Positions 1 to 6,896 of a DNA stretch of 22,263 nucleotides are shown here, in pieces. Position numbers and translations under genes: made by a program. The DNA lies in NCBI GenBank assembly GCA_963643175.1, contig CAVIJF010000024.1, positions 1 to 22,263 of the forward strand, written 5' to 3'. Each line of letters opens with the position of its first letter. The stretch's first letter is position 1. A model generated the notes under the pieces. That model was given only the letters and a program-made list of their open reading frames with translations. It ran no database searches and was not told the DNA's origin. The DNA comes from CAMEON01 sp963643175 (GTDB lineage: Bacteria; Bacillota; Clostridia; Oscillospirales; CAG-272).

Positions 1-9
1 ACCGTGTCC

Positions 10-118
10 CGTCCGGCGCAGGCGTAGAGGTGCCGGGGGGCGACAGCCCCCGGCAAAACAAACTTAAAGTCTCCCCCTTCCCCGCCGGGGAAGGGGGTCG
101 GGGGGATGGGGGCGAAAG
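10..118 (+). repeat. Structured intergenic repeat, copy R1
   Basis: Hairpin 1 (32-54) is a GCCGGGGGC-type stem with loop GACA; the left arm carries one extra G. After the spacer AAAACAAACTTAAAGTCT comes hairpin 2 (73-97), a perfect 11-bp stem CCCCCTTCCCC / GGGGAAGGGGG with loop GCC. The tail TCGGGGGGATGGGGG follows. This is the short-hairpin form, and near-identical copies lie at 4290-4411 and 8310-8437. Confidence 0.85.
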
Positions 119-204
119 GTTCAGCCGGAAGGCAGAGCATAACCGGAAACGCGGGGAACAGCCCCGCCTTCCGGCACCGCAAACCACCCGGCAAGCAGCG
201 CCGC

Positions 205-271
205 CCCCGGCGCAAACGCGGGGATGCAAGGGGCGAATCCCCGACAGAAATCCCCCTATCCCCCTTGCAAA
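205..271 (+). repeat. Degenerate repeat copy R1b overlapping a promoter
   Basis: The leader CCGCCCCCGGCGC...GCGGGGATGCAAGGGGCGA matches the start of the GCAAGGGGC form of the repeat (compare 16240-16275). GCAAGGGG (226-233) is complementary to CCCCTTGC (261-268), but the usual 3-4 nt loop is replaced by 27 nt. The right arm runs straight into the -35 box of the next gene. The assignment as a degenerate copy is inference from the two matching arms. Confidence 0.55.
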
Positions 272-293
272 ATACGCCCGGATGTGCTATACT
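265..293 (+). promoter_or_regulatory. Sigma-A promoter of the RlmI-like gene
   Basis: TTGCAA (265-270) and TATACT (288-293) are separated by exactly 17 bp, 42 bp upstream of the chosen ATG. The -35 hexamer lies in the right arm of the degenerate repeat at 205-271. Confidence 0.75.
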
Positions 294-334
294 ACCACCG
301 AGAAAAAAACGCGAAACCGAAAGGACACAGAAAC

Positions 335-1654
335 ATGGATAACGCTGAAAATCCCGCAAAGGCGGAAGCAATACAGCCCGGCACGCAGGACAGACCGACC
401 GCCACCGTCCGTGTCAGCGAGAAGGGCGAACGTTCCCTGCGCGGCGGCTATGTGTTCGTCTTTGACGGGGACGTCACAGCCGTCGAGCCGCTGCCCGACG
501 CGCAGAACGACGCCCCCCGCGACGGCGATCTGGTCACAGTGCGCGACGCAAAGGGGCGCTTTCTCGGCACCGGATTCTGGAACAGCCAATCCCGGATGCG
601 GGTGCGCATCGTCTCGCGCAACGCCAACGATACCTTCACCGACGCCTTCTGGCAGCGCCGCCTGCGCTACGCACTGGATTATCGGAAAAGCGTTATGCAG
701 GAGGAGGATCTCGGCGCCTGCCGCCTGATTTTCTCCGAGGCGGACGGACTGCCAGGACTCATTGCGGACAGGTTCTCGGACGTGCTGTCGGTGCAGGTAC
801 TGTCACTCGGCACCGAACGGCGGCTGGACTGCCTGCTGCCCCCGCTGGTCACGCTGCTGCGCGAGGACTGGGGGCAGGAAATCCGCACCGTATACCTCCG
901 CTGTGACGGCGCCGTGCGTGGGCGGGAGGGGCTAGCGCGCTTCACCGGCTGCTACACCTACCCCGGACTTTCCCTGCGGGACGGGGCAGACGACCCCGGC
1001 ACGGTAGAAATCACTGAGAACGGCATCCGCTATACCGTGGACTACCGGGAGGGGCAGAAAACCGGATTTTTCCTTGACCAGAAATACAACCGCCGTGCCA
1101 TCCGCAGCATTGCGCGGGGACGCCGCGTGCTGGACTGCTTCACGCACACCGGATCTTTCGGGCTGAACGCCGCTGCGGCGGGGGCGCTGCACGTCGAATC
1201 GGTGGACATCTCCGCCGCCGCGTTGGAAGTCGCCGCCGCCAACGCCGGGCTGAACGGACTTTCCGACCGCATCCGCTACACGCAGGCTGACGCCTTCGAC
1301 TATCTCCGGGCGCTGGGGGAGCAGGGACGGCGTGCCTGCCCGTTTGATTTCATCATTCTTGACCCGCCCGCGCTGACCAAAACGCGCGACACGCTGAAAA
1401 ACGCCATCCGCGGCTACCGGGACATCAACACCGCCGCCATGCGTGCCCTGCCGCGCGGGGGCTATCTTGCCACCTGTTCCTGCTCGCATTTCATGACCGA
1501 CACGAATTTCCTGCAGATGCTGCACAATGCCGCCGAGGATGCGGGGGTCAGTCTGCGACAGATCGAGCTGCGCAAGCAGGCGCCCGACCATCCCATTCTC
1601 TGGAATGTTCCGGAAACCGACTACCTTGTTTTCGGTATCTTCCAGATTGTCTGA
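335..1654 (+). CDS. rlmI: Class I SAM-dependent 23S rRNA (cytosine-C5) methyltransferase, RlmI-like
   Basis: A 439-residue protein of RlmI/YccW type, which methylates C5 of a cytosine in 23S rRNA (C1962 in E. coli). An N-terminal PUA-like domain (about residues 20-95) precedes the central EADGLPGLIADRF block and a Rossmann methyltransferase domain. Visible motifs are the SAM-binding VLDCFTHTGSFG (D267), the catalytic-loop ILDPPALTK (D343) and the late motif ATCSCSH (C381, C383), which carries the expected nucleophilic cysteine. An in-frame ATG at 224 exists, but that extension would be encoded by the repeat and the promoter. The ATG at 335 is preferred because it follows both the promoter and an AAAGGA site. 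It appears monocistronic. The family is confident; the exact target nucleotide is inferred from the family. Confidence 0.9.
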   Translation: MDNAENPAKAEAIQPGTQDRPTATVRVSEKGERSLRGGYVFVFDGDVTAVEPLPDAQNDAPRDGDLVTVRDAKGRFLGTGFWNSQSRMRVRIVSRNANDTFTDAFWQRRLRYALDYRKSVMQEEDLGACRLIFSEADGLPGLIADRFSDVLSVQVLSLGTERRLDCLLPPLVTLLREDWGQEIRTVYLRCDGAVRGREGLARFTGCYTYPGLSLRDGADDPGTVEITENGIRYTVDYREGQKTGFFLDQKYNRRAIRSIARGRRVLDCFTHTGSFGLNAAAAGALHVESVDISAAALEVAAANAGLNGLSDRIRYTQADAFDYLRALGEQGRRACPFDFIILDPPALTKTRDTLKNAIRGYRDINTAAMRALPRGGYLATCSCSHFMTDTNFLQMLHNAAEDAGVSLRQIELRKQAPDHPILWNVPETDYLVFGIFQIV

Positions 1655-1672
1655 CCCGTCCGGGGGTGCGTT

Positions 1673-1711
1673 GCGTGGGACAGCACCGCCCCAGACTGCG
1701 CTGTCCCGCGC
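1673..1711 (+). terminator. Possible terminator hairpin after the RlmI-like gene
   Basis: GGGACAGC (1677-1684) pairs with GCTGTCCC (1700-1707), with further GCG/CGC pairing outside a bulge. No T-tract follows, so intrinsic termination is uncertain. Confidence 0.35.
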
Positions 1712-1835
1712 CGCGCCGGTGTGAAGTCCGTCCGCATTCCTTCCGGGTTTGTAATTACAAGTTTACTTATAAACTGATTGTTTCGCAATGCGGTCAAAAA
1801 AGAGGGCGTGTACTCTGCCTCGCCTATCTTCTTTG

Positions 1836-1965
1836 TCCCCATCCCCCGACCCGCGCTCGAAGAGCGCTCTTCCCACGCTGGGGAAGGGGGGAAGATTTTG
1901 GTTATCTTTTGCAAGGGGCTGTCGCCCCTTGCATCCCCGCGACTGCGCCGGAGGTTGCACTGCAT
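1836..1965 (-). repeat. Structured intergenic repeat, copy R2
   Basis: Read on the minus strand: hairpin 1 (1911-1932) is GCAAGGGGC, loop GACA, GCCCCTTGC, with perfect 9-bp pairing. An AAAAGATAACCAAAATC spacer follows, then the long hairpin-2 form containing GCGCTC, loop TTC, GAGCGC, and the tail GGTCGGGGGATGGGG. It is closely matched by the copy at 16240-16362. Confidence 0.85.
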
Positions 1966-2097
1966 ACCGGGAGGTTTCCGGTACCCCAAAACTCACGCCG
2001 GGGGCAGGGCAAGGCCGTCAACGCCGGGGACAAATACACCCACCCCCGCTTTTACCTGTTTTTTACCCGATTCATACCGCCGATTTCCGATTTGCTC

Positions 2098-2126
2098 TTG
2101 ACAAACCGGCAGTTTTGCGCTATAAT
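2098..2126 (+). promoter_or_regulatory. Consensus sigma-A promoter of the lipoprotein gene
   Basis: TTGACA (2098-2103) and TATAAT (2121-2126) have 17 bp between them. Both hexamers match consensus perfectly. The ATG lies 50 bp downstream. Confidence 0.9.
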
Positions 2127-2175
2127 GTGAAACAACCAACAAACCGCACTGCGAAGAATGAAAGGAAGAAAAACC

Positions 2176-3354
2176 ATGAAGAATTTCCGCTTTCTCGTGC
2201 TCTGCCTGACGCTTGCCGCCCTGCTGGTACTGGGTCTTGTCGCCTGCTCCGGTGACAACGGAACCGAAACCGGCACTGCCGCCGAATCCGGTAATGCAAG
2301 CGCAACCGTGACTGAAACCGAAACCGAAACCGCCACCGACAAGGCGACCGATACCGAGACCGAAACCGCCACCGAGACGGCAACCGAAGCCGCTACCACG
2401 GGCGGCGATGAGTCCACCGGTCCCGACTTCTCCGGTGATGAATATGTCAAAATCAGCTCCGCCGAAGATCTGATGGCATTCAACCGCGCCGTCAACGGCG
2501 ACGACTATGTTGATTTTGACGACAAGACCGTCGTCCTGCTCAACGACATCGACCTCTCCGGTATGGAGTGGAAGCCGCTGGACGGCGAGATTATTCCCTA
2601 CATCACCTTTGACGGTCAGGGACATACCATCAAGAACATGACCATCAACTACGGCACGGAGCGCGATGTCGCCGAGCCTTACATCGGCGCCGGCTTCATC
2701 GGCACCGTTCCCAGCGGCGCGGATGTTTACTTCAAGAACATCACCTTTGAGGGTGCTACCATTGTCGCCCGCGAGCGTCACATCGGCTGTCTGGTCGGCA
2801 GAAGCCTCGGCGGCACCTGCACCTTCGAGAACGTCACCGTCAAGGACTTCACCGTGGACGGCTGGTGCGACTACAACAACACCTCCGCCGACAACGACGG
2901 CTATCCGATCGCCTTCCGCGTGGCGGGCGTCATGGGTGCCTCGTGGGGCGGCGACCACACCTTCACCAATGTGACGGTGCAGAACATCACCATCTCCGGC
3001 TTCCATAACCTCGCCGGAATTCTGGGCTACGATGCGTCCGGACTTATCAGCGAGTATTCCTTCGAGAAGTGCAAGGTCGAGAACGCCACCATGGTGTTCA
3101 GCTACTGCCTTGCGGCAAGCTACACGACCGAAATGCCCCGCAAGTTCGTGTCCGTCTTCTACAACGGCGCAAGATGGATTGACAACATCGACGCATGCGT
3201 CGCTCAGGGCAACACCTATTCCGGCATCAGCTTCTACGACTGGACTTCCACCGAAGAGGTTGACGAGTACGGCAACAAAAAGGTCAGTGCCATGACTGAG
3301 TACACGCCCGAGAACTTCCGCTCCTGGACACAGGATGAGGCGGATGCGTCGTAA
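2176..3354 (+). CDS. Putative surface lipoprotein with beta-helix-like (pectin-lyase fold) domain
   Basis: A 392-residue protein of unknown function. An N-terminal signal ending in the lipobox LVAC (after MKNFRFLVLCLTLAALLV) predicts diacylglyceryl anchoring to the outer face of the membrane. A Thr/Glu/Ala linker (about 25-85) built of TETET-like units leads to a globular part starting at VKISSAEDLMAFNRAV. Repeats such as FDGQGHTIKNMTI, VYFKNITFEGATI and CTFENVTVKDFTV look like rungs of a right-handed parallel beta-helix with GLUG-like character. No catalytic signature of a polysaccharide lyase is evident, so binding or scaffolding is as likely as catalysis. The ATG at 2176 is chosen over 2158 because AAAGGAAG lies about 9 nt before it and the signal peptide starts there. 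A strong terminator follows. Confidence 0.75.
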   Translation: MKNFRFLVLCLTLAALLVLGLVACSGDNGTETGTAAESGNASATVTETETETATDKATDTETETATETATEAATTGGDESTGPDFSGDEYVKISSAEDLMAFNRAVNGDDYVDFDDKTVVLLNDIDLSGMEWKPLDGEIIPYITFDGQGHTIKNMTINYGTERDVAEPYIGAGFIGTVPSGADVYFKNITFEGATIVARERHIGCLVGRSLGGTCTFENVTVKDFTVDGWCDYNNTSADNDGYPIAFRVAGVMGASWGGDHTFTNVTVQNITISGFHNLAGILGYDASGLISEYSFEKCKVENATMVFSYCLAASYTTEMPRKFVSVFYNGARWIDNIDACVAQGNTYSGISFYDWTSTEEVDEYGNKKVSAMTEYTPENFRSWTQDEADAS

Positions 3355-3377
3355 GCCTGAAGCTTTCCCGATTTTCC

Positions 3378-3405
3378 GGAGCCTGCCGCAAGGCAGGCTC
3401 CTTTT
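3378..3405 (+). terminator. Rho-independent terminator between lipoprotein gene and gph
   Basis: GGAGCCTGCC (3378-3387), loop GCAA, GGCAGGCTCC (3392-3401) and TTTT form a perfect 10-bp stem with a GNRA tetraloop. It ends only about 20 nt before the next start codon, and no promoter is visible between. Confidence 0.9.
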
Positions 3406-3425
3406 CTCTGAAAGGAGTTTCCCGT

Positions 3426-4133
3426 ATGCCCTTCCCCTTCTCTGCCGCCATTTTCGACATGGACGGCACCCTGCTGGACACGTTGGACGACTTGACGGAC
3501 GCGACCAACGCAACGCTTTCCGCCTACGGGTTCCCGACCCGGACGCGCGAGGAAGTGCGTCTGTTTGTCGGCAACGGCGTGGAAAAGCTGATGGAACGTG
3601 CCCTGCCGGACGGGCACGCCACCGTTGCGCGTCTGCCGGACGGCACGTCGGCGGGTTTTGACGTCCTGCTGGCGGATTTCAAGTCGCGTTACGCCGCCTG
3701 CTGTGAGAACCGCACACGCCCCTACCCCGGCATTCCCGCCCTGCTGTCCGCTCTGCGCGGCGCGGGCATTCCGGTTGCCGTTGTTTCCAACAAGTTTGAT
3801 GCCGCCGTCCGGGCGCTGGCGTCCGCCTACTTCGGCGATCTCATCCCCGTTGCGGTCGGCGAGCGCAGTGGGGTGCGCAAAAAGCCTGCCCCCGACACTG
3901 TTTTTGAGGCGCTCCGTCTGCTCGGTGTTCCTGCCGCCCCCTCCGGCGACGCTCCCTCCCCTGTCTACATCGGCGATTCGGACGTGGACGTTGCCACTGC
4001 CGCCGCCGCGGGGATTCCCTGCATCTCCGTCACCTGGGGCTTCCGCTCCCGCCCCTTCCTTGTCGCCCATGGCGCCTCCCGCTTTGCCTCCTCCGCCGAG
4101 GAGTTGGAGGATATTCTGCTGGGGAGGAGGTAA
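3426..4133 (+). CDS. gph: HAD-superfamily phosphatase, phosphoglycolate phosphatase (Gph)-like
   Basis: A 235-residue soluble cytoplasmic hydrolase with all four HAD motifs. Motif I is FDMDGT (nucleophile D11, acid/base D13), motif II VVSN (S121), motif III KKPAPD (K153) and motif IV IGDSDVD (D184, D188). The cap sits between residues 15 and 100, as in subfamily IA enzymes such as Gph and PpaX. The family dephosphorylates small metabolites such as 2-phosphoglycolate or removes pyrophosphate; substrate cannot be read from sequence. AAAGGAG lies about 9 nt before the ATG. The gene begins about 20 nt after a strong terminator and has no promoter of its own, so expression probably depends on read-through from the lipoprotein promoter. 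A Gph-like general role is the safest assignment. Confidence 0.85.
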   Translation: MPFPFSAAIFDMDGTLLDTLDDLTDATNATLSAYGFPTRTREEVRLFVGNGVEKLMERALPDGHATVARLPDGTSAGFDVLLADFKSRYAACCENRTRPYPGIPALLSALRGAGIPVAVVSNKFDAAVRALASAYFGDLIPVAVGERSGVRKKPAPDTVFEALRLLGVPAAPSGDAPSPVYIGDSDVDVATAAAAGIPCISVTWGFRSRPFLVAHGASRFASSAEELEDILLGRR

Positions 4134-4148
4134 GGAAACGAGGAGCCG

Positions 4149-4176
4149 TTGGGGGCTTCTTGAAAGAAGCCCCCAA
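4149..4176 (+). terminator. Hairpin after gph, possible terminator
   Basis: TTGGGGGCTTCT (4149-4160) pairs with AGAAGCCCCCAA (4165-4176) across loop TGAA, a perfect 12-bp stem. Only an A/C-rich stretch and then a short ACTTTTCTG follow, so the U-tract is displaced. Confidence 0.6.
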
Positions 4177-4289
4177 ACCCCCGAGAACTTTTCTGAATTT
4201 GGCTTTGGGACAGGGCGCGTTGGTGCACGGTTCCGGGCGTTTCCGGCACCGGAGGAGCCGGGGGGCACACTCCCTTCCGGCACCTCCAA

Positions 4290-4411
4290 CCGCCCGGCAC
4301 GCCGTGCCGCCCCGGCGCAGATGCAGGGGTGCCGGGGGCGACAGCCCCGGCAAAATAAACCTGAAGTCTCCCCCTTCCCCGGAGGGGAAGGGGGGCGGGG
4401 GATGGGGACAA
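4290..4411 (+). repeat. Structured intergenic repeat, copy R3
   Basis: The left flank CGCCCGGCACGCCGTGCCGC is shared with R5. Hairpin 1 (4331-4351) is of the GCCGGGG type with loop GACA. Hairpin 2 (4370-4394) is CCCCCTTCCCC, loop GGA, GGGGAAGGGGG. The tail ends in GGGGGATGGGG. Confidence 0.85.
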
Positions 4412-4539
4412 GAAAACAGCGCAATGGCAGGGTAGGACAGCGACGCCGGGTGCAAGCCCCCCTCCGGCACCGGCGCGGTGACAACCGGCGACAAGTCCCC
4501 CAAAATACCGGAGCGGCGAGGAAATTCTGCCGAAACCGG

Positions 4540-4569
4540 TTGACAAGCCCCGTGCCGGTATGGTACAAT
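4540..4569 (+). promoter_or_regulatory. Sigma-A promoter of the GH78-like gene
   Basis: TTGACA (4540-4545) and TACAAT (4564-4569) are separated by 18 bp. The downstream ATG at 4649 has AAAGGGA before it. No sugar-repressor palindrome or cre-like site was recognised. Confidence 0.8.
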
Positions 4570-4648
4570 ACAGACAAGCCGGGGGAAAACAGTTCCGCCG
4601 GAAAAAGTGTACTGGATTGCCATACGGCAGAAAGGGACGGAATATATA

Positions 4649-6331
4649 ATGAAGGTCAATGAAAAATTCACAGCCCTGAACGGGCATGACACAGACCCCC
4701 GCACAAGACGGTACCTTACACCGTGCCGCGTCGTGCTGACGGAAGGGGACGTGCAGAACCCCGAGGTGCTGCTCCGCGCACGCAGTAATCAGATTACGCT
4801 GGTGACGGGCGAGAACTGCACACTGCATAATCAGCCCGGAAAGCCGCACGCCAGAATCGTGCTGGACTTCGGCATCGAGTTCGCGGGCAGTGCACGCCTG
4901 ATGATCTGGGGCGTGCAGGGACCGCATAACCGCGCCGACATCAACGTCCGCTTCGGCGAGTCGGTCATGGAGGCAATCACCCCCATCTACGAGAAGAATA
5001 CCACCAACGACCACGCCATCCGCGACCGCGTGATGAACGTCGGAATGCTCTCCGCCTGCGAGACAAACGAGTCCGGCTTCCGGTTCGTGTGCATCGAACT
5101 GCTGGAGGAGGAAGCGCTGGTGCAGTTCAAGGCGGTACAGGGCGTGTTCCACTACCTGGATCTGGAGTATACAGGCTCCTTCGCCTGCTCCGACGAGAAG
5201 CTGAACCGCATCTGGGATACCGCCGCTTACACGGCGCACCTGAATATGCAGGAATTCCTCTGGGACGGCATCAAGCGTGACCGGCTGGTCTGGATCGGCG
5301 ACATGCACACCGAGGTCAACACCATCCTGACCGCCTTCGGCTACAACGACATCGTGCCGCGTTCGCTGGACGTCGTGCGCGACGAGACGCCGGTCGGCAG
5401 CTGGATGAACGGCATTTCCTCCTATTCCATCTGGTGGCTGCTGATTCACTGCGACTGGTACCGCGCCTTCGGCGACCGGGACTATCTGGAGCAGCAGCAC
5501 ACCTATCTCCGGGAGCTTCTGAAGGTTCTTGCCGGCTGTGTGGACGCGGACGGCGCGGAGCATATGCCGGAGGGACGCTTCCTTGACTGGCCCAACAACG
5601 CCGATCCGGCGGCTATCCATGCCGGTCTGCAGGGACTGCTTTGTCTGGCGCTGACCAAGGGTGCGGGACTGCTCCGCGTGCTGGGCGAGGACGACACCGC
5701 CGCGCTGTGCGAGGCAGCAGCCGACCGCATGAAGCAGCACGTGCCGGACTGCCACGGTTCCAAGCAGGCGGCGGCTCTGCTGGCGCTGTCCGGTCTGGCT
5801 GACGCCAAGGCAATCAATGCGGACGTGCTGACGCCCGGCGGCGGGCACGGCTACTCCACTTTCTTCGGCTACTACATCCTTGCCGCCAAGGCGCTGGCGG
5901 GCGATTACGCCGGTGCGCTGGCTGACATGAAGCAGTACTGGGGCGGTATGCTGGACATGGGCGCGACCGCCTTCTGGGAGGATTTCAATCTGGATTGGAT
6001 GGACAACGCCGGGCGCATCGACGAGGTTGTCCCGGAGGGCAAGATCGACATCCACGGCGACTACGGCGCGTATTGCTATGTCCGGTTCCGTCACTCGCTC
6101 TGCCACGGCTGGGCGTCCGGTCCCTGCCCCTATCTGACCAACTACGTGCTCGGTATCCGCAATCTGGCGCCCTGCAAGTACGAAGTCAAGCCTGAGCTTG
6201 CCGGTCTGGATTGGGCACGGGGCACCTATCCCACCCCGAAGGGCGTCCTTTCCGTCTGGGCTTTCCGCAACGACAAGGGCGAAACGGTGGTAGAGATTGA
6301 TGCTCCCGCCGGAGTCGAAATTGTTCGTTGA
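4649..6331 (+). CDS. GH78-like (alpha-L-rhamnosidase family) six-hairpin glycosidase
   Basis: A 560-residue protein with no signal peptide, so probably cytoplasmic and acting on imported oligosaccharides. A beta-rich N-terminal part (to about residue 175, including FGIEFAGSARL) precedes an alpha/alpha barrel. The active-site segment WDGIKRDRLVWIGDMHTE (D206 first) corresponds to the DCPxRDERxGWxGD signature of GH78, but is one residue shorter and lacks the RDER glutamate. Near the C terminus CHGWASGPCPYL (H486) matches the conserved HGW region. It lacks the extra N-terminal beta domains of many GH78 enzymes. The start at 4649 is chosen because AAAGGGA lies 11 nt upstream; a GTG at 4607 is in frame but has no such site. 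Family placement is good; rhamnose specificity is uncertain. Confidence 0.75.
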   Translation: MKVNEKFTALNGHDTDPRTRRYLTPCRVVLTEGDVQNPEVLLRARSNQITLVTGENCTLHNQPGKPHARIVLDFGIEFAGSARLMIWGVQGPHNRADINVRFGESVMEAITPIYEKNTTNDHAIRDRVMNVGMLSACETNESGFRFVCIELLEEEALVQFKAVQGVFHYLDLEYTGSFACSDEKLNRIWDTAAYTAHLNMQEFLWDGIKRDRLVWIGDMHTEVNTILTAFGYNDIVPRSLDVVRDETPVGSWMNGISSYSIWWLLIHCDWYRAFGDRDYLEQQHTYLRELLKVLAGCVDADGAEHMPEGRFLDWPNNADPAAIHAGLQGLLCLALTKGAGLLRVLGEDDTAALCEAAADRMKQHVPDCHGSKQAAALLALSGLADAKAINADVLTPGGGHGYSTFFGYYILAAKALAGDYAGALADMKQYWGGMLDMGATAFWEDFNLDWMDNAGRIDEVVPEGKIDIHGDYGAYCYVRFRHSLCHGWASGPCPYLTNYVLGIRNLAPCKYEVKPELAGLDWARGTYPTPKGVLSVWAFRNDKGETVVEIDAPAGVEIVR

Positions 6332-6347
6332 TTGACAGTGTTTTTCT

Positions 6348-6375
6348 CCCCCCGCCCCGGCGGGGGGCTTTTTGT
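6348..6375 (+). terminator. Rho-independent terminator of the GH78-like gene
   Basis: CCCCCCGCC (6348-6356) pairs with GGCGGGGGG (6359-6367) and is followed by CTTTTTGTT. It starts 17 nt after the stop codon. Confidence 0.85.
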
Positions 6376-6477
6376 TCCCCTGCCCCGGCACGTCCGGCAT
6401 TCCGGGCGATTTCCGGTACCGGAAGGGGGGCTTATGCCCCACCTCCCCGGTTCGACCTGCCGTCGGTTAATCCTTTC

Positions 6478-6625
6478 GCCCCATCCCCCCGACCCGCGCT
6501 CGAAGAGCGCTCTTCCCACGCCGGGGAAGGGGGAGACTTTAAGTTTGTTTTGCCGGGGGCTATCGCCCCCGGCACCCCCGCGCCTGCGCCGGGAGCGGCA
6601 CTGCTTCAGGGAGCGTGCCCGGCGA
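6478..6625 (-). repeat. Structured intergenic repeat, copy R4 (mosaic form)
   Basis: On the minus strand, hairpin 1 (6552-6573) is GCCGGGGGC, loop GATA, GCCCCCGGC with an AAACAAACTTAAAGTCT spacer, as in the R1/R3/R5 type. Hairpin 2, however, is the long form with GCGCTC, TTC, GAGCGC, as in R2, R7 and R9. The left flank GTGCCGCTCCCGGCGCAGG and the sequence beyond it match the flank of R9. Confidence 0.85.
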
Positions 6626-6781
6626 CCTCGCGTCCGACCCCGCGCGGCACGGTGTACCGGGCAGCTTGCGGCGTTTTTTCGGAGTGTCCGCCTTCTGCGC
6701 CCCCGGTGGAATACCCCCCACCCAACACGGGGTATCCTCCGCAAAAGCTTCACCCTCTCTGCACAAAATGTTCAAAATCAG

Positions 6782-6811
6782 TTGACAAACACCGCAAAAA
6801 TATGGTATACT
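6782..6811 (+). promoter_or_regulatory. Sigma-A promoter of the DOMON-protein gene
   Basis: TTGACA (6782-6787) and TATACT (6806-6811) have 18 bp between them. A TGG just before the -10 gives an extended -10 (TGnTATACT). Confidence 0.85.
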
Positions 6812-6896
6812 GTCAGCACAGGGGCGAAAGCCAACCGCAGCAAAAGTCCCAGGAACAGCGGCACCCGCCGCCATGCAGCAAGAGGAGAAAAAATCC

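Larger units (their letters stand above)
1..334. other. Intergenic leader region: two repeat copies plus promoter
   Basis: No gene is supported here. Positions 10-118 hold a full copy of the window's main intergenic repeat, and 205-271 hold a degenerate second copy. The promoter of the downstream methyltransferase follows at 265-293. Open frames across this stretch are low-complexity translations of the repeat and have no ribosome binding site. Confidence 0.7.
1655..2175. other. Intergenic region: hairpin, AT-rich palindromes, repeat R2, promoter
   Basis: No gene is supported. In order it holds a GC-rich hairpin after the methyltransferase stop, a conspicuously AT-rich patch with two palindromes (1745-1790), repeat copy R2 in reverse orientation, and the promoter and ribosome binding site of the lipoprotein gene. 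Confidence 0.7.
4134..4648. other. Intergenic region: hairpin, repeat R3, promoter
   Basis: No gene is supported. It contains a strong hairpin after gph (4149-4176), repeat copy R3, repeat-associated right-flank sequence (AAGCCCCCCTCCGGCACCGG near 4445-4470), and the promoter and ribosome binding site of the GH78-like gene. Confidence 0.7.
6332..6896. other. Intergenic region: terminator, repeat R4, hairpin, promoter
   Basis: No gene is supported. It holds a strong terminator (6348-6375), repeat R4 with flanks, a hairpin with arms ATACCCC (6711-6717) and GGGGTAT (6729-6735), and the DOMON-protein promoter. Confidence 0.7.

Noticed and set aside
31..260. CRISPR array as an explanation of the repeated GC-rich units
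   Set aside because: Copies are kilobases apart, in both orientations, variable in length and with no regularly spaced spacers. No cas gene is present.
224..334. In-frame N-terminal extension of the RlmI-like protein from the ATG at 224
   Set aside because: The extension would be encoded by the repeat and by the promoter hexamers at 265-293, and has no homology to the PUA domain start. The ATG at 335 has a proper ribosome binding site.
1911..1932. Reading each repeat hairpin as an ordinary Rho-independent terminator
   Set aside because: Hairpin 1 is followed by A-rich rather than T-rich DNA in element orientation. Copies occur both upstream and downstream of genes, and genuine T-tailed terminators are separately present at 3378-3405, 6348-6375 and 8567-8600.
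1993..3513. A 506-codon minus-strand frame opposite the beta-helix lipoprotein
   Set aside because: Its Gly/Val-rich repeats mirror the TE-rich linker and beta-helix repeats of the real gene. It has no start signal and crosses a terminator and the start of gph.
3965..6442. An 825-codon open frame on the minus strand opposite the gph end and the GH78-like gene
   Set aside because: It lies antisense to a gene with clear family motifs, promoter and ribosome binding site. Its translation is low-complexity and Arg/Gly/Val-rich, as expected from the complementary strand of GC-rich coding sequence.
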